From Pythium myriotylum (taxonomy: Eukaryota; Oomycota; Peronosporomycetes; Pythiales; Pythiaceae), in NCBI GenBank assembly GCA_023091665.1, contig JALJCQ010000012.1, positions 2,790,001-2,854,000 on the forward strand: 64,000 bases of DNA, read 5' to 3'. Numbering within the stretch: the stretch's first letter is position 1; every line of letters starts with the position of its first letter. Below are positions 22,491-34,347 of this stretch, one piece after another. The position numbers were made by a program, and so were the translations under genes. The notes below the pieces were generated by a model that did not search any database, had not been told where the DNA came from, and was given only the letters and a program-made list of their open reading frames with translations.

Positions 22491-24874
22491 ATGACCACGC
22501 GGTTGCTGGCGCCGGCGCTGCTCGCGCTGGCCTGCGTGCTCGCCTTCGCCGTGCGGCTCTTCCCCGTGGCCAAGTGGGGAAGCGTCATCCACGAGTTCGA
22601 CCCGCACTTCAACTACCGCGTCACGCGCTTGCTCCACGCTCACGGCGCCTCGGCGCTGCGCGACTGGTTCGATGACCGCGCCTGGTTCCCGCTTGGCCGG
22701 TCTGTGGGCGAGACCGTGTACCCGGGTCTCATGCTCGCGGCTGTCGGGCTGCAGTGGGTCTCCGGGACGCTCTTCCGCATGCCGATCTCCACGCGCGTGG
22801 CCTGCGTCTTCGTCGCACCCGTGTTTGCAGCATTCGCATGTCTCGCCATCTACGCGCTGACGTTGCAGGTCACCAAGCGACAAGCTACGGCGCTCACGGC
22901 GGCGGCGTTGTTTGCCATGTCGCCTGCCTACATCTCCCGCTCGACCGCCGGCTCATTCGACAACGAAGGCGTCGCGATTTTCCTGCTCGTTGCAACGTTC
23001 TGGCTTTGGATTCGCGCCGTCGAGACCGGTACCATGTTCACGGCCGGGCTCACAGCGCTGTTTTACTTTGCCATGGTTGTGTCATGGGGTGGCTACGTGT
23101 TCATCATCAACCTCATCCCTCTGCATGTGCTCGCGCTCGTGGCCAGTGGTCGTTACTCGCCCCGTGTGTATATCGCTTACTCAACGTTCTACCCGCTCGC
23201 GACATTGCTCGCCATGCAAGTGCCATTTGTCGGGTTCAATGCCATCACCAAGGCGGAGACTGCAGGCTCCCACGCTGTGTTTGCCGGACTCCAGGCGTTT
23301 GCAGCGGCGCGCTGGTTTCAGTCTAAGCTGTCCACTGACGAGTTCAAGAAGCTACTTCACGGTGTGCTCGTAGTAGGTGGTGTCGTCGCCGGTGTTGGGT
23401 TCGTGGGTGCCATGGCGCTGGGGAAGCTTCAGTGGACTGGTCGTAGTCTGACGCTGCTGGATCCAACGTATGCATCCAAGTATATCCCCATCATCGCTTC
23501 TGTCGGTGAGCACCAACCGACACCGTGGGCCACTATCTTTCTCTCGCTTGGCCCAATTGTTGTGCTGGCACCCCTCGGAATAATTTACTCCTTCGAGAAG
23601 CTGGATGACGCCCACCTTTTCATGATCCTTTACGCGGCATTCTCGTTCTACTTCGCAGGCATCATGGTGCGGTTGCTGCTCACGCTTGCACCTGCAGCGT
23701 GCTTTTTGTCGGCGCTCGGTCTCTCGAGGTTGATGACGACACTCATTGCAATTACAAAAGACCAGCAATACGACGAGGTGGACATTGTTGCAGCTGCGAA
23801 GCCTGAATCGGCGAGCGAGCAAAGTGACGCGAAAGTGGCAGCAGAGGCTCCAGTGAGTTCTGCCAAGCGAAAGAAAGCTCTACCTCCTGCTACTGCAGCG
23901 CCTCCACCGCCACTTAGTAGTGCAGTGCTTGCGCTGGAGAAGAAGCGCCTTCTAGAAGAGAGACGACGCGCTTATCAATCCTTCTGGGGTGACTGGGGAA
24001 GTGCGTTTCTGAACCGCCTCAGTGGATCAGCATCCTCCAACGTACCAGCCAAATCACTCTCGAGTTTCATGTGGCTTTTGATTCTCGCGCTCGGGGTGAG
24101 TTCTTCTTGCTCCATGGTTTGTACTTGAATGTTTTGCCAATGTGATTTTTTGTGTAGGTCCTACTACTCGCGCACATGCACCACTGTATGAAAGTATCGC
24201 ACATTGCTTACTCATCCACGTCCATGGTGCACGAATCGCGAGACCCCGCCACGCGCACAAGGTATGTCCACGACGACTATCGAGAGGCGTACGCGTGGTT
24301 GCGCAGCAACGCCGAGCCCGACGCCAAGATCCTCGGTTGGTGGGACTACGGCTACCAGCTCTCAGCGCTGGCTAACCGCACGGTCATCGTCGACAACAAT
24401 ACATGGAACAACACGCACATCGCGACGGTTGGTCGCGTGCTCACGTCGCCAGAGGCTGAGGCCTGGCCCATTTTGCAGAGCCTCCAGGTCGACTACATCT
24501 TCATTCTCTTTGGCGGCCGTATTGGTATGCATGGCGACGATCTCGACAAGATGCCGTGGATCCTCCGCATTTCCCAGGATGTGTTCCGCGAGGAAATCAT
24601 CGAGAACGAGTTCACGGTCAATGGCCAATATGTCTTCGACTGCGAAAACGCGACATCGGCGATGCAGCAGAGTCTATTGTACAAGATGAGTTACTACCGG
24701 TTCTTCGACAAACCGGCAAGTGATGCTGACGAAAGTGCACCCCTGCAAACTGCCGTTGACAAGACTCGAAGCGGAAACCCGAAGATCGACGCCAGCGGTA
24801 TCCACTTCGAGCACATCGAGGAGGCCTACACGAGTGACGCGTGGATTGTGCGCATCTACCGCGTCAAGAGATGA
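22491..24874 (+). CDS. STT3: STT3, catalytic subunit of oligosaccharyltransferase
   Basis: Two exons, 22491-24095 and 24158-24874, joined across a 62 bp GTGAGT...TAG intron; 773 residues. It transfers the lipid-linked oligosaccharide to Asn in N-x-S/T sequons in the ER lumen. Seen here: the first-loop catalytic Asp in HEFDPHFNYR (D37), the SVSE-type motif read as SVGE (337-340, with E340 present), WWDYG at 596-600, the D-N-N-T-W stretch from 614, and about a dozen hydrophobic segments before the soluble C-terminal domain. An Ala/Pro/Lys-rich insert (about residues 440-500) sits before the last membrane helix. The start was set at ATG 22491 because the first signal-anchor helix follows directly; the frame is open upstream to 22296. 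The stop lies 24 bp from the stop of the convergent ligase gene. Confidence 0.96.
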
Positions 24875-24898
24875 TATGGCTAATTGCTCTAAGCGTCT

Positions 24899-27107
24899 TT
24901 AGTTGGTTTCTGTCACATGCTCGCCTTGCTGCTGGAACAGCATCGCTATCTGTGCGCTGTCGGTGGCCTGTTCAGGCGTTTTCTCTGGTCGCACGCGCAC
25001 GAAGCGAGGAAAACGGAGTGCGAGGCCTCGGGCTTTGCGCCGCGAGTCCTTGTCCTGAGTCAGCTGCGAGTGGCCGGCCATGTATGATGGCGACAGTGTA
25101 AGCTGCGTGGCCTTGATCTCCCACACGTGAGTAGGTGAGAGCCAGACGTCCGGTCGCTGCGCCGCGGTTGTGACGGCCACGTAGCCACTCGGCAGCTCAC
25201 TAGATCCGGAAAGAACGTCTCCTTTGAGCTGCTGGCTGAGCGTGATTAGCTGATCGTCGCTAAAGCCGCTGCCTACTTTGCCAATTGTCTCGTAATTGCC
25301 CGTCGAAGCGTCAAAGCTCGCGAGCAGGAACGACCCAAAGACGCCGGCGCGACGTCCTTTGCCGTAGAACGCTGCGATGGGCACCAGGTCGAGCGTGTCC
25401 GGCAGGAACGTTCCGCTGTTGGTGGCAGTTTCCTCATTCTCATCGCTCAAATAGTCGTGTTTGAGCTTCATCCACGAGAACGACCGTGCACCGGCGCGAT
25501 ATGCGGCGTTGTCCACGAGTCCTTTGACCATGAGCCCCTCACACCCGGCGGCGACGGACGCGTCGAGGAATCCGCGCGCACGGGTCTCGATCTTGTTGGT
25601 GTCGTCATCAGAATCCACCGACTTCAAATCGATGTCAAGACTCTCCACAAACTCGACAAGTCCTTGCTGCGGTGCCACCACGGCCTTGAGCACCTCCCTT
25701 CGTTCCTGCAGCGGTCGCTGGATGAGGCTCTCGCCATTGAGAGACAGCAGGTCAAACGCAAAGAGGCAGAAGTCGGTCGTCGCCTTGGCCTGCAGCACTT
25801 GGAACGGTAGCAGCGCGTTCGTCTCGCGGTCGATCGCGACGACCTCGCCCTCCATAACGAGCTCCGAGACATCGTGACGGAGCTGCTGCGCGAGCACATC
25901 CACCAACGAGCCGTACTTATCGGTCTGGTCCTCCATGTTGCGGCTGAAGACGCGCCGCACGCCCGGCGCGAAATGCAGCTGCACACGCGCGCCGTCGTAC
26001 TTGAACTCGCACGTTGCGCGTGACTCCCCGCTCTTTATGAGCCTCGTCAGCGCCTCGTGGACACTGCCGATGGGATACGCGGCCATCGTCAGCACGGGCA
26101 CACCCACGCGTGGGGCTGCAGCACGCAGCAGTGCCGCTGTGCGAGCCTCAATGTCGACATGCGAGCTCAACAGCTCGCAGAGAATGGCAGCGAGCGCGCC
26201 GTAGTCAGGTAGTTGCGAGTAGGCCGTGACAACAGCGTCGGTCCAGGCTCGAGCGGCGTTAGCGTCCACGTCGTGGGGAGGCAGACACGCGACCGCGAGG
26301 GCTGAGAGGATCGACTTCTCGCCCATGCTAATGCGCAGCTTCTGGTGCTGAAATCAACACGCACACGACGTCAGTTAATGGACCGGAATCCGAGATCTGG
26401 AAACGCCACATATCCCCTCACCGCGAGAAGGCGCACGAGAAACACCATCTCGTCTGGGGACTGGCATCGCTGCAGCAGCTCAACCGCGCGGTCCTGCTTG
26501 CGCAGTGTGGACCCCGTGCCTTCCTCCGTCGCGATCGCTACCAGCGCGGCGTGGACGTCGGCGACACTGAGCGGCGCATCCGTCGATGGCTCCGAGACGC
26601 GGAGAACGCCTCGGTCCACGAGCAGCGGCACGGCGGCGCCGTAGTCGGGCAGCGACGAGAGCAACTCGCCCCAGTCGATCGCTTCGCCGCCGTCCACGAG
26701 CCGCTGGAGCACGGGCACGAAGCTCTTGGCGCCGAAGCGCAGCTCCACGCCTTCGTGCGGCGGCGCGAGCTGCGAGGCCGTGAGGAAGAGCGCGGCCGCG
26801 AGGTCGCTGCTGCTGCTGCTACTGCTGCGACTGCCTGTCTCGCTCACAGGCAGCAGCCCGCGCAGGTTCTGCGCCAGCAGCGATACGCACGTGTCGCGGG
26901 AGCTTTTGGACCGCTATGTACCGAGAACGCACACACTGAGCACGAGAACGACGAGACGACAGTGAATGGCGACGAGCTACGCACTTGGACGGCGGCGAAG
27001 GTCGCGGCGAGCGTGCGGAACGCGTGGGTCTCGGCCGTGCGCGTCGCGAGCGAGCGCACGCAGTGGCGGCGCGTCGCCCAGCGAGGAGCGGCGAGCACAC
27101 GTCGCAT
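24899..27107 (-). CDS. LIG1: ATP-dependent DNA ligase, LIG1-like, with possible mitochondrial presequence
   Basis: Three exons: 27107-26985, 26913-26422 and 26347-24899; 687 residues. It seals nicks via an adenylated Lys. Seen: an N-terminal helical domain (about 45-235, ending in HQKLRISMGEKSILSAL), the nucleotidyltransferase core with motif I KYDG (K321), FAFDLLSLNG (motif III region), EGLMVK at 475-480, WMKLKHDY (K499 and K501), and an OB-fold C-terminus ending in a basic RFPRFVRVRPEK. The first 41 residues are Arg/Ala-rich with no acidic residue until E26, a likely mitochondrial or dual-targeting presequence rather than the long PCNA-binding tail of nuclear LIG1. Exon 2 needs the TAG acceptor at 26914-26916 to keep phase. 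Confidence 0.92.
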
Positions 27108-27360
27108 GGAGCTCCGCCGTGGTGGATGGAGAGAGTGCGTCTCTCGCTAAGTTAACCACTTGACATTCCAAAAAGGGAGCAAGCGAAGGATCGAGCAAGC
27201 TGCGTGGTGTTCATCCAAACGTGCAGACTTTACTTTTCGGGGCTCCTCGATCTTCTTACAAAAGGCCTCTCGGGTGTGTTGTGTCAAAGTGTGTGTGTGT
27301 GATCCTACCGTACGCGTCCCCGATATCCGAGGGTGGGTTTTAAAGAGTGGGTCTCGCCTG

Positions 27361-28530
27361 CTACTGCATCACGAGCTGCGCCTTGGCGTCCATGAGCATG
27401 CGCACGACGCTCGCGGCGCTCGGACGCAGCGCCGGGTCGAACTGGAGACAGGCCTTGGCGATCTTGTTGATGGGCTCGGGGCACTCGGCCGAGAAGGTCG
27501 GGCGCAGCTCGCCCTTGGCCACCTTGATGACGATGGCCATGTCGGGCGCGCCGGGGGCGCCTGACCGCGACGTGCCCTTCTCTTCGAACGGGATCTCGCG
27601 CGTGTCGAGCTCGCTGAGCACGACGCCGAACGAGTAGACGTCGGCCTGCTCGCTGTAGTTCTCGCCGAGCATGACCTCGGGCGCCGTCCACCGCACGGTG
27701 CCGACGCCGGCCGTGAGCGTCTCCTCGTACGTGCGGTTCCGGCTGAGGCCAAAGTCACTGAGCTTGGCCACGAGCTGCGAGTTGAGCAGCACGTTGCGCG
27801 ACTTGAGGTCGCGGTGGATGACCTTGGGCGTCTTCGAGTGCATGTACGCGAGCGCCTCGGCCACGTCGATGGCGATCGAGATCTTCTCCTTGGTCCAGCT
27901 GAGCTCCACCTTGCGGTTCTCGAGCAGCGAGCGCACGTCGCCGCCGTCCATGAACTCGGTCACGGCGCTCAGGTCCTTGACCGACGTCCACGTGCAGCCG
28001 ATGAAGCGCACGATCTTGGGGTGCACGAGGCGCGCCATGGTCTGGATCTCGCGCGAGAAGCCGACTTCCTCGCCGCCGTCGATCATGCGCTTGACCGCGA
28101 CGGGCTGGCCGTGGTAGTGGCCGAGCCAGACGACGCCGAAGGCGCCCGTCGAGATCTTGCGCGTGAGCAGCACCTCGGTCTCGTCGAGCCGCCACTCGTT
28201 GAGCTCGGGGAACGTGTCGTCGTTGCGGGCCTTGGCCGGCTCGGGCACGCGCGGCGGCGGGCGCACGGGCGGGATCGGGCGCGCGGGCGGCTGGAACGGC
28301 TGCTGCGCGTTCCCGGGCATCTGGTAGTTGCCGCGCGCCGTGCTGGCGCTGCCGCCTTGCCGGTAGCCCGTCGGGGGCTCGTCGCGCTCGATGCGCATCT
28401 CGCTGTACGGGTTGGGCTGCGCCTGGCGGTAGTTGCCGTGGGGCGTCTCGCGCGAGTGGCTCGGCGTGTCGGCGAGCGGCGGCTGCTTGTCGTGCTTGGC
28501 GGCGCCGCTGCTGCAGCAGAAGAGGCCCAT
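27361..28530 (-). CDS. TKL-type protein kinase with N-myristoylation/palmitoylation signal
   Basis: Single exon, 389 residues. The N-terminus MGLFCCSSG has Gly2 for myristoylation and paired Cys5-Cys6 for palmitoylation, so a plasma-membrane or endomembrane location is likely. Residues 15-110 are Pro/Arg-rich and disordered. The kinase domain runs about 118-385: glycine loop (KISTGAFGVVWLG, first Gly replaced by Ser), VAVK with K147, E161, HRDLKSRN (239-246), DFG (259-261), and GTVRWTAPE with APE at 283-285. The sequence pattern is of the tyrosine-kinase-like family, expanded in oomycetes, and is predicted to be Ser/Thr specific. All catalytic residues are present. There is no receptor or ligand-binding domain. 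Confidence 0.93.
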   Translation of the reverse strand: MGLFCCSSGAAKHDKQPPLADTPSHSRETPHGNYRQAQPNPYSEMRIERDEPPTGYRQGGSASTARGNYQMPGNAQQPFQPPARPIPPVRPPPRVPEPAKARNDDTFPELNEWRLDETEVLLTRKISTGAFGVVWLGHYHGQPVAVKRMIDGGEEVGFSREIQTMARLVHPKIVRFIGCTWTSVKDLSAVTEFMDGGDVRSLLENRKVELSWTKEKISIAIDVAEALAYMHSKTPKVIHRDLKSRNVLLNSQLVAKLSDFGLSRNRTYEETLTAGVGTVRWTAPEVMLGENYSEQADVYSFGVVLSELDTREIPFEEKGTSRSGAPGAPDMAIVIKVAKGELRPTFSAECPEPINKIAKACLQFDPALRPSAASVVRMLMDAKAQLVMQ

Positions 28531-30421
28531 GGCTGCGATCGCGGGGACGACGAGGGTGAGCTTCTCACGAGATAATGAGCGAGGGAAGAGAGGAACCGAG
28601 GCGAGCGACCTACTTGGAGAGAGGGGAAGAGCTGGCGAGGCGATGGCGCTTTGCGACTGATTGGCCTGATGGGGCGATTACACACGAGCGGACGCTGCGG
28701 CACGAACGACACGGCCCATTTTGACCACTCCGACGCAGCGAGAAAAGGGGTTGCCAATAAGGGCTAGGGCAGCCCCCAGTCGCTCCAAAGAGGGAAGTTC
28801 AGACCCACCGCCTTCGAACTGTTCTCTCAGTACAAGGTTCTACAATAGAGATGAAATCCACTGCATTGCGTTACAAAAAGAAACAGATGGGCGGTGCAAC
28901 TATTCCATGTCAGCTCTGATCTTCTCGCGGGGGCCAAGCCGCCGACGAATCGCGAGACTGTCCGCGCGCGCGATCGTCGCTGGGGAATTCGGTGCGGCCA
29001 GCCGCCACGCTGAGCTCTGTTCCGAGTTCTCTCTCTCTCTCTCGGCCGCGGCCGCGGCAGTCGGAGCCTGTATCTCGCGCGAAGACAACTCAGGGACCCG
29101 TGAGAAATCTCACCCATGGCTGCGCCTGGCTGGGTACTGGATTCCTACCGTTGCTAGGTTTGTGGCTGGGGAATTCATATCTCGGGGAATCCATTGGCTG
29201 ATATCGAATCGAGTTGTGACTGGCAGAAATGGGAGGAAATAAATCATCTCATTCAAGCTTTCTCAGGCTGTGACATGGACTGCGTCAAACGAATGTCTTG
29301 AACCCTCGCGGTCTGTGAATTTGAGTTGCAAGTTGACGCCCTCCCGAGTGTGCCCCCCGTGGCTTTTAGACGAGCGACCGCACGAGTTGTCCTTGTGGCT
29401 TTCTCGGAGCGAGCTCTTTCCAACGTTTGCGTGTGAACAAATCTGCCGCAGACGAAGCGCCGCTGAGATCCATGGGCGTGGTTTTACGGTGTGCCACTTT
29501 GTCTCGAGACGCAGTCTGCTTGTTGGAACCCTCTCAGCAGCCATTGTCTCGCCTCGAGTGTAGCCATCTCATTCCTGCTCGAATTGTTGATCTGGTTTGG
29601 TTGCTCAGCGAGGCACTTGAAGCACGGGGAAGCGAACATGGCGAAGAGAGCGAGCTCGATGGACCCGGCGAGTCTTATGCCGGTCGCGAGGCGCTCTGAG
29701 ATCGTATTGTAATACTACACGCGGACTGAGACCAGATGACGAAAATATTACTATTTCTCTCTGAAGTAACCGCAAGTGGATCCTCACTCCTCGGGTGGGG
29801 TGGCGCACGTTGGTGTCGTTATCTCTCCTCGTCGAGAACGTTCCGGCGGAAACTGCTCCGCCGTTTCTGTCGCGTCGCCGTCGCGCTCGCTCGCGATCTT
29901 AGTCCGTGCTCCGAGTGTTCTCGAGGAAAACAAAAGCGATCTGCCAACTCGCGCGTGGCACACAGCGGCAGATCGCCACGCGCGCGAGATGGGCGTGCCG
30001 TCAAGTCGGTCTCGGCGAGGAATGTTCCAGTGCTGACCATCTCCGGGTCCTTTCCGTCGTTTGGAGTGTAAAACCTCGCCCTTCAACTTTCTCCGGCGCG
30101 CTTCAACTTGAGGTTTTTCCGTCGAAATGGATCTTGGACAGTCGCGCCCCGCCCCACCGTTGGCGACAGCAACGCCCAGATCTTCCATGGTTCCGCCACT
30201 TGCTTTCTTATCCCCCCCCGACTCTCGCCAAGAAAACCCAACAAAAAACATAATTTCTGTTGTTGGCGTCTTCAACGAAACCCGCAGCCGCTCCCTCATA
30301 ACGAATTTCCATTCTTTCCGCCGCGCGCTTCCTTTTTTGTTCTCCGCTCCTCTGCTCTCCGCTCCGCTCCGCTCCCCTCCTCTGCTCTCCGCCCACTCGG
30401 CATTCCCTCGCCTCCCGCGCC
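28531..30421. other. Intergenic region between divergent kinase and FYVE-GAF genes
   Basis: Nearly 1.9 kb separates the two start codons, long for this block. Several frames of 60-170 codons occur on both strands, but none shows a recognisable motif or a convincing splice pattern. A short CT-rich run (29027-29042) is followed by a palindromic cggccgcggccgcgg stretch. The 5' half probably holds the kinase promoter. The Pro/Ser-rich frame running into the FYVE gene from about 30127 is open but its translation is not conserved-looking. Confidence 0.6.
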
Positions 30422-33109
30422 ATGGTCAAGCCCCGCGCGCTGTCGTCGCCGACGCCGGGCGTCTCCGCGACGCCGCCGCAGCACATGTACCTGCTCGAGG
30501 GCGGGCTCCTCGTCGTCTCGAACCTGCTCAAGACCGTGGCCTGGGTCAAGGACACGGACCGGTCCCACTGCACGGTCTGCGTGCAGCAGTTCCTGCCCTT
30601 CCGCCGCCGCCACCACTGCCGCACGTGCGGCGAGGTCGTCTGCGCCAACTGCTCGGCGCAGCGCAAGATCCACCTCACCGAGGTCAACGTCGAGTGCGCC
30701 ACGCGCGTCTGCTCCTTCTGCATGATCCGCGCCACCGACGAGTCCATCCGCGCCACGGCCAACGGCGCCGCCATGCGCGAGTCCGTCGCGCTCTACCACG
30801 GCAGCCGAACGCATCATGCAGGCGACGCCCGACGCGTCGCCATCGTCGCCACGCCAGCCACGGCCGCCGCCGCCGCGAGCAGCCTGCCACGCGATCGCGG
30901 CCCAGCGCCGCCATCGTCGAGCCCGTCGCGACCGTGCGTGACCAAGCAAATGTCCATGCTCAGCCTCGAGTCCGAGCTCACGGACGGCTCGGTCGTGCAG
31001 CTCTGGCCGCCCGGCGCCGACGAGACGGCGCGGCTCGAGATCGCGCGCCGCGAGCCCATCCGCGCGACCGAGAGCGACCCGACCATGGCGCTGCTCGTGA
31101 GCATCGTGGCGCGCACGCTCGAGTGCCCCGTGGCCTTCATCGGCATCCTCGACGACCAGCGGCTGCTCTTCAAGGCCGCGGTCGGCTGGGACCGAGACCA
31201 CATCCCGCGCGACGACTGCGTCTGCGCCGCCCAGCAAAAGACCATGATCGTCGCCGACACCAACCAGGACAAGCACTTTCTCGCCAACTCGCTCGCGCTC
31301 GCCAACGACCGACCCATGCGGTACTACGCCGGCGCGCCCATCCGCGTGCTCGGCCAGTGCATCGGCGCCGTCTGTGCCATCGACTCCAAGCCCCACTGGG
31401 AGACCTCGGCCGCCATGAAGAGCACGCTCGAGGCCATCGCCAACATCGTCTCCGAGGTGCTCGAGCAGCGCGTCGACGGCTCTCGCAAGGTGAGTTCTTC
31501 CCCTCGCTGATAACTTGACACCGCTCGCAAGCACTGACCGCTCTTCCTTTCTATTCAGTCGATAGGACAAGCCCCCGGAGAGGTCCAAAGCTCACCGAGG
31601 CAGTTTGTTCCGATGGAAGAACGAACTCCCGCGCTGTCGCTCGCGTCGACCGTGACGATCCCATCTCCTGTCAAGTCGCGAGCCGTGCCGTCCGTCACGA
31701 GCTGTGATAGTGAGAGCACTTTCGTCGATGTGTGCGACCACATGCGCGACCTCCAAGTCATTCAGTATTCATCAGAATCGTCCCTGGAAAGCGACGAAGA
31801 CGAGTTCAGCGACGACGAAGAAGACGAAGAACTTTCCGGCCGAGCATCGGAAACGGCGATGCCCACGTCCGCGCCAGTTGTGCACCCGTGGCCGACTCGC
31901 AGCTCCATTATGGTGGATCGCACCAGCCACTGCGACATCGATATGTCAGCCGGCAGCAGAATGAGCATGCCCCGATTCTCGCTGGCTGTTCCCACTGGCC
32001 CCCCGGAGATCACCGAGAAGGTCGGCAAGGCGATGGAGTTCTTTCAGGCGTTGCAGAGTAGCCGCTGGTCTGCGTGCTCAACCAGAGATGACGAAATTAT
32101 TTCTTTTGAGCTCCTCACCCAAGGCCGCCATTTCACCAAGAGCCACGCGGTGATCGCAGGTGACTGCACCCATGTTATTGCACGTCTCCAGACCTACGAT
32201 GATTCTCGGCTGTACTCGGATCTGTTCGAGTATACCACTCAGCGACGCCAGAAAATCAACGTGCAAACGTGGATTGACCACGTCCAATTGCGTCCTGGGT
32301 TCGAGTCTGCCCACTACCCGGAAGTCAACGTGCTCAGCCACTGGCGGCAGTATCCAGACGGCAGCAATGTCATTATTGCTTTCAACGACTCGAACCAGGA
32401 CCTGCTCATGATCGAAGATTTTTTGTTTGGGTGGTTCATCGCTCCGAGTGGATCGAATGGAAACGGCAACTGCTGTGTGAATATCTCGAGCATTGTAGCC
32501 GAGCCTGTGGCTGCGGTCATCAACGAGAACCAGAGCCACCACGATGGCTTCAATCTCAGCAAGCTGCTTGTGGAACGGCTACGCCATACGTTGCCGTATC
32601 ACTATGAGATGGCACCTCTGGCCCCGGTATCAAGTAATCAGTCGTTGTCAACGTCCTCCAACACGTCGTCTCTAGACAACCAACGCATTCGTGAATCCTC
32701 CTTTGACACGCTTCTGGGTGGAATCACTGTGACCGACTCGATGGCGCTCATGGGAATGCGCTCTCGAAGACCGAGCAGCCCAGTCGGCGAGAAGATGGTC
32801 CCGATCCGAACCAGGTACAACGAGCCATCCAGTCTCAATGACAACGAACGCATGATGCTGGACCTGCTTGACAAAACCATCTCAACGCAAGAGGTGCTGG
32901 CTGCGCAACAGCACGTCATGGCCAATGTCATGGACTACCATGGCACGCAGCTGCAGCGCATCTCTAGTGCAATCGATCGCGTCGAGAACATGCTCAACAC
33001 GAACGGGGACAAGCTCAAGCAGCTCCACCTCGTTCGCCCCAAGGAAAACGAGGAACGCCGCGAGCCGCGCCTCACAAACTGGAACGGCCCGCAATCCATT
33101 TCGCTGTAG
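30422..33109 (+). CDS. FYVE zinc finger plus GAF domain protein
   Basis: Two exons, 30422-31489 and 31559-33109, with a 69 bp intron; 872 residues. The FYVE domain lies at about 41-101: W41, C50/C53, the phosphoinositide-binding RRRHHC at 61-66, C66/C69, C74/C77 and C97/C100. It should bind PtdIns3P on endosomes. A GAF domain follows (about 215-350; ECPVAFIGILDDQRLLFKAA, YYAGAPIRVLGQCIGAVC), a small-ligand sensor fold. Exon 2 begins with an acidic Ser-rich linker, then a folded region (about 490-660) that could be a divergent START-like domain (the HVIARLQTYDDSRLYSD and WIDHVQLRPGF regions). It ends with a helical segment. Combinations of FYVE with GAF or START are characteristic of oomycetes. 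START assignment is tentative. Confidence 0.88.
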
Positions 33110-33285
33110 CTGCAGCACCCATCCGTCTCGTTGTAGTTTTGGCATTTTCTTCTAGCAATTCGTGCCTCGTCTTCCAAGTTTTAAAAGCCGTTTTTCAATT
33201 CTAGTGTTAGCTCGCAGCCTCTCCCCCGGTGTCTTATATCATCTTGTTCATCTCTGGAGGTCCTACACATGCAGTTCTTCGTTCT

Positions 33286-34347
33286 TCACTCCGCAGCGGC
33301 CGCTTGCATTCCTAGAAGCGACGCGGCCACGAACATCTGCGTCTCGTGTTCTTCGATAGTCTCTCGTTGGGAGGGCTTTGGACTGTCACCCACAGTCTGC
33401 GCATTCTCACCGTCGCTGGAGGTGCTTGTGTGTCCATTTTCTTCTTGCTCCTGCGTCTTCACGGGAGGCGCCGCGCTCTCGATCGGTCGGATCGTGAATG
33501 ACAGCGCTGTGGAGCCTTGTTCGCACTCGACGCGCTGCGAGTCTCGTGAGGCCTGGGCCTTCTCTTGCTCCTCCTGGGCCTCTTTTTCGGCGATGGCCTG
33601 GGCCGCTCCCATGAGCACGCGCGCCGCAACTTGCGTGCGGAACTTGTTGCGCTTTCGCGAGCGCGGCGACTCGACCGGCTCGCCTTTGTTGTTCACGACC
33701 TTCTTGCGCCGCGGACCGCCGCCGTGGGTGCGGCAGAAGCCGCCGCCCTGGCTCGACTTCTCGCAGCCGTCGGCCTGGCACCGCGCGCCGCCGCCGTGGG
33801 CCTTGCAGTAGTGGCGCGACTGCGCGCTCTTCTCACAGCCTTCGACGCGGCAGCGCTTGCCGCCTCCGTGGCGGATGCAGAAGCCGCCGCCCTGGTCGCT
33901 GACCTCGCACCCGGGGTGCTTGCAGCGCTTGCCACCTCCGTGCGCTTTGCAAAGGCCTCTCGATCGCGCGTAGCTCTCGCAGAACGAGACGACGCACTTC
34001 TTCATGGACCGCCGCCGCGGCGTGAGCGAGCCGTTGCGCTTGGCCGAGAGCGTCGGCGACGCCGCGCCGCTCTCGCCCGCGGGCAGCGGCGCCGGCAGCA
34101 CGAGCGCCGGGCGCAGCGGCTTCTTGGCGGCCGCGCGCGTCGCGCGTTTGACGGGCGTGGTCGGCGTGGTGGGCGGCGGCGCGCCGACGGCGGCGATGGC
34201 GGCCGTGAGGTGGGCCGGCGTGAGCTGCAGGCGCGGCTGCAGCGGCAGCAAGGCGCGCGCGGTCGGCGGCGATGGCGGTTCAAGAGACGGGGCGGCGTCG
34301 TGGCGGGGCTGCTCGGCAGCGCGTGGCGCCGCGACGAGAGGCATCAT
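33286..34347 (-). CDS. Repeated CxxxxC...CxxH zinc-finger protein (WRKY19-like zinc repeats)
   Basis: 353 residues from ATG 34347; the frame is open upstream for 98 codons, but the first convincing sequence starts at MMPLVAAPRAAEQ. Residues 1-110 are Ala/Pro-rich. From about 115 to 212 there are four tandem units of about 24 residues, each C-x4-C ... C-x2-H-GGG-x-R (CKHPGC, CRVEGC and CQADGC with KAHGGG or RHGGG), a zinc repeat often annotated as WRKY transcription factor 19-like in oomycetes. There is no WRKY domain here. A basic patch (SRKRNKFRTQVAARV) and a Gln/Glu-rich tail follow. Probably nuclear and nucleic-acid binding, by inference. No intron. Confidence 0.85.
   Translation of the reverse strand: MMPLVAAPRAAEQPRHDAAPSLEPPSPPTARALLPLQPRLQLTPAHLTAAIAAVGAPPPTTPTTPVKRATRAAAKKPLRPALVLPAPLPAGESGAASPTLSAKRNGSLTPRRRSMKKCVVSFCESYARSRGLCKAHGGGKRCKHPGCEVSDQGGGFCIRHGGGKRCRVEGCEKSAQSRHYCKAHGGGARCQADGCEKSSQGGGFCRTHGGGPRRKKVVNNKGEPVESPRSRKRNKFRTQVAARVLMGAAQAIAEKEAQEEQEKAQASRDSQRVECEQGSTALSFTIRPIESAAPPVKTQEQEENGHTSTSSDGENAQTVGDSPKPSQRETIEEHETQMFVAASLLGMQAAAAE

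Noticed and set aside
28531..30421. Small genes between kinase and FYVE-GAF genes
   Set aside because: Frames of 60-170 codons with no motif, splice logic or conserved composition.
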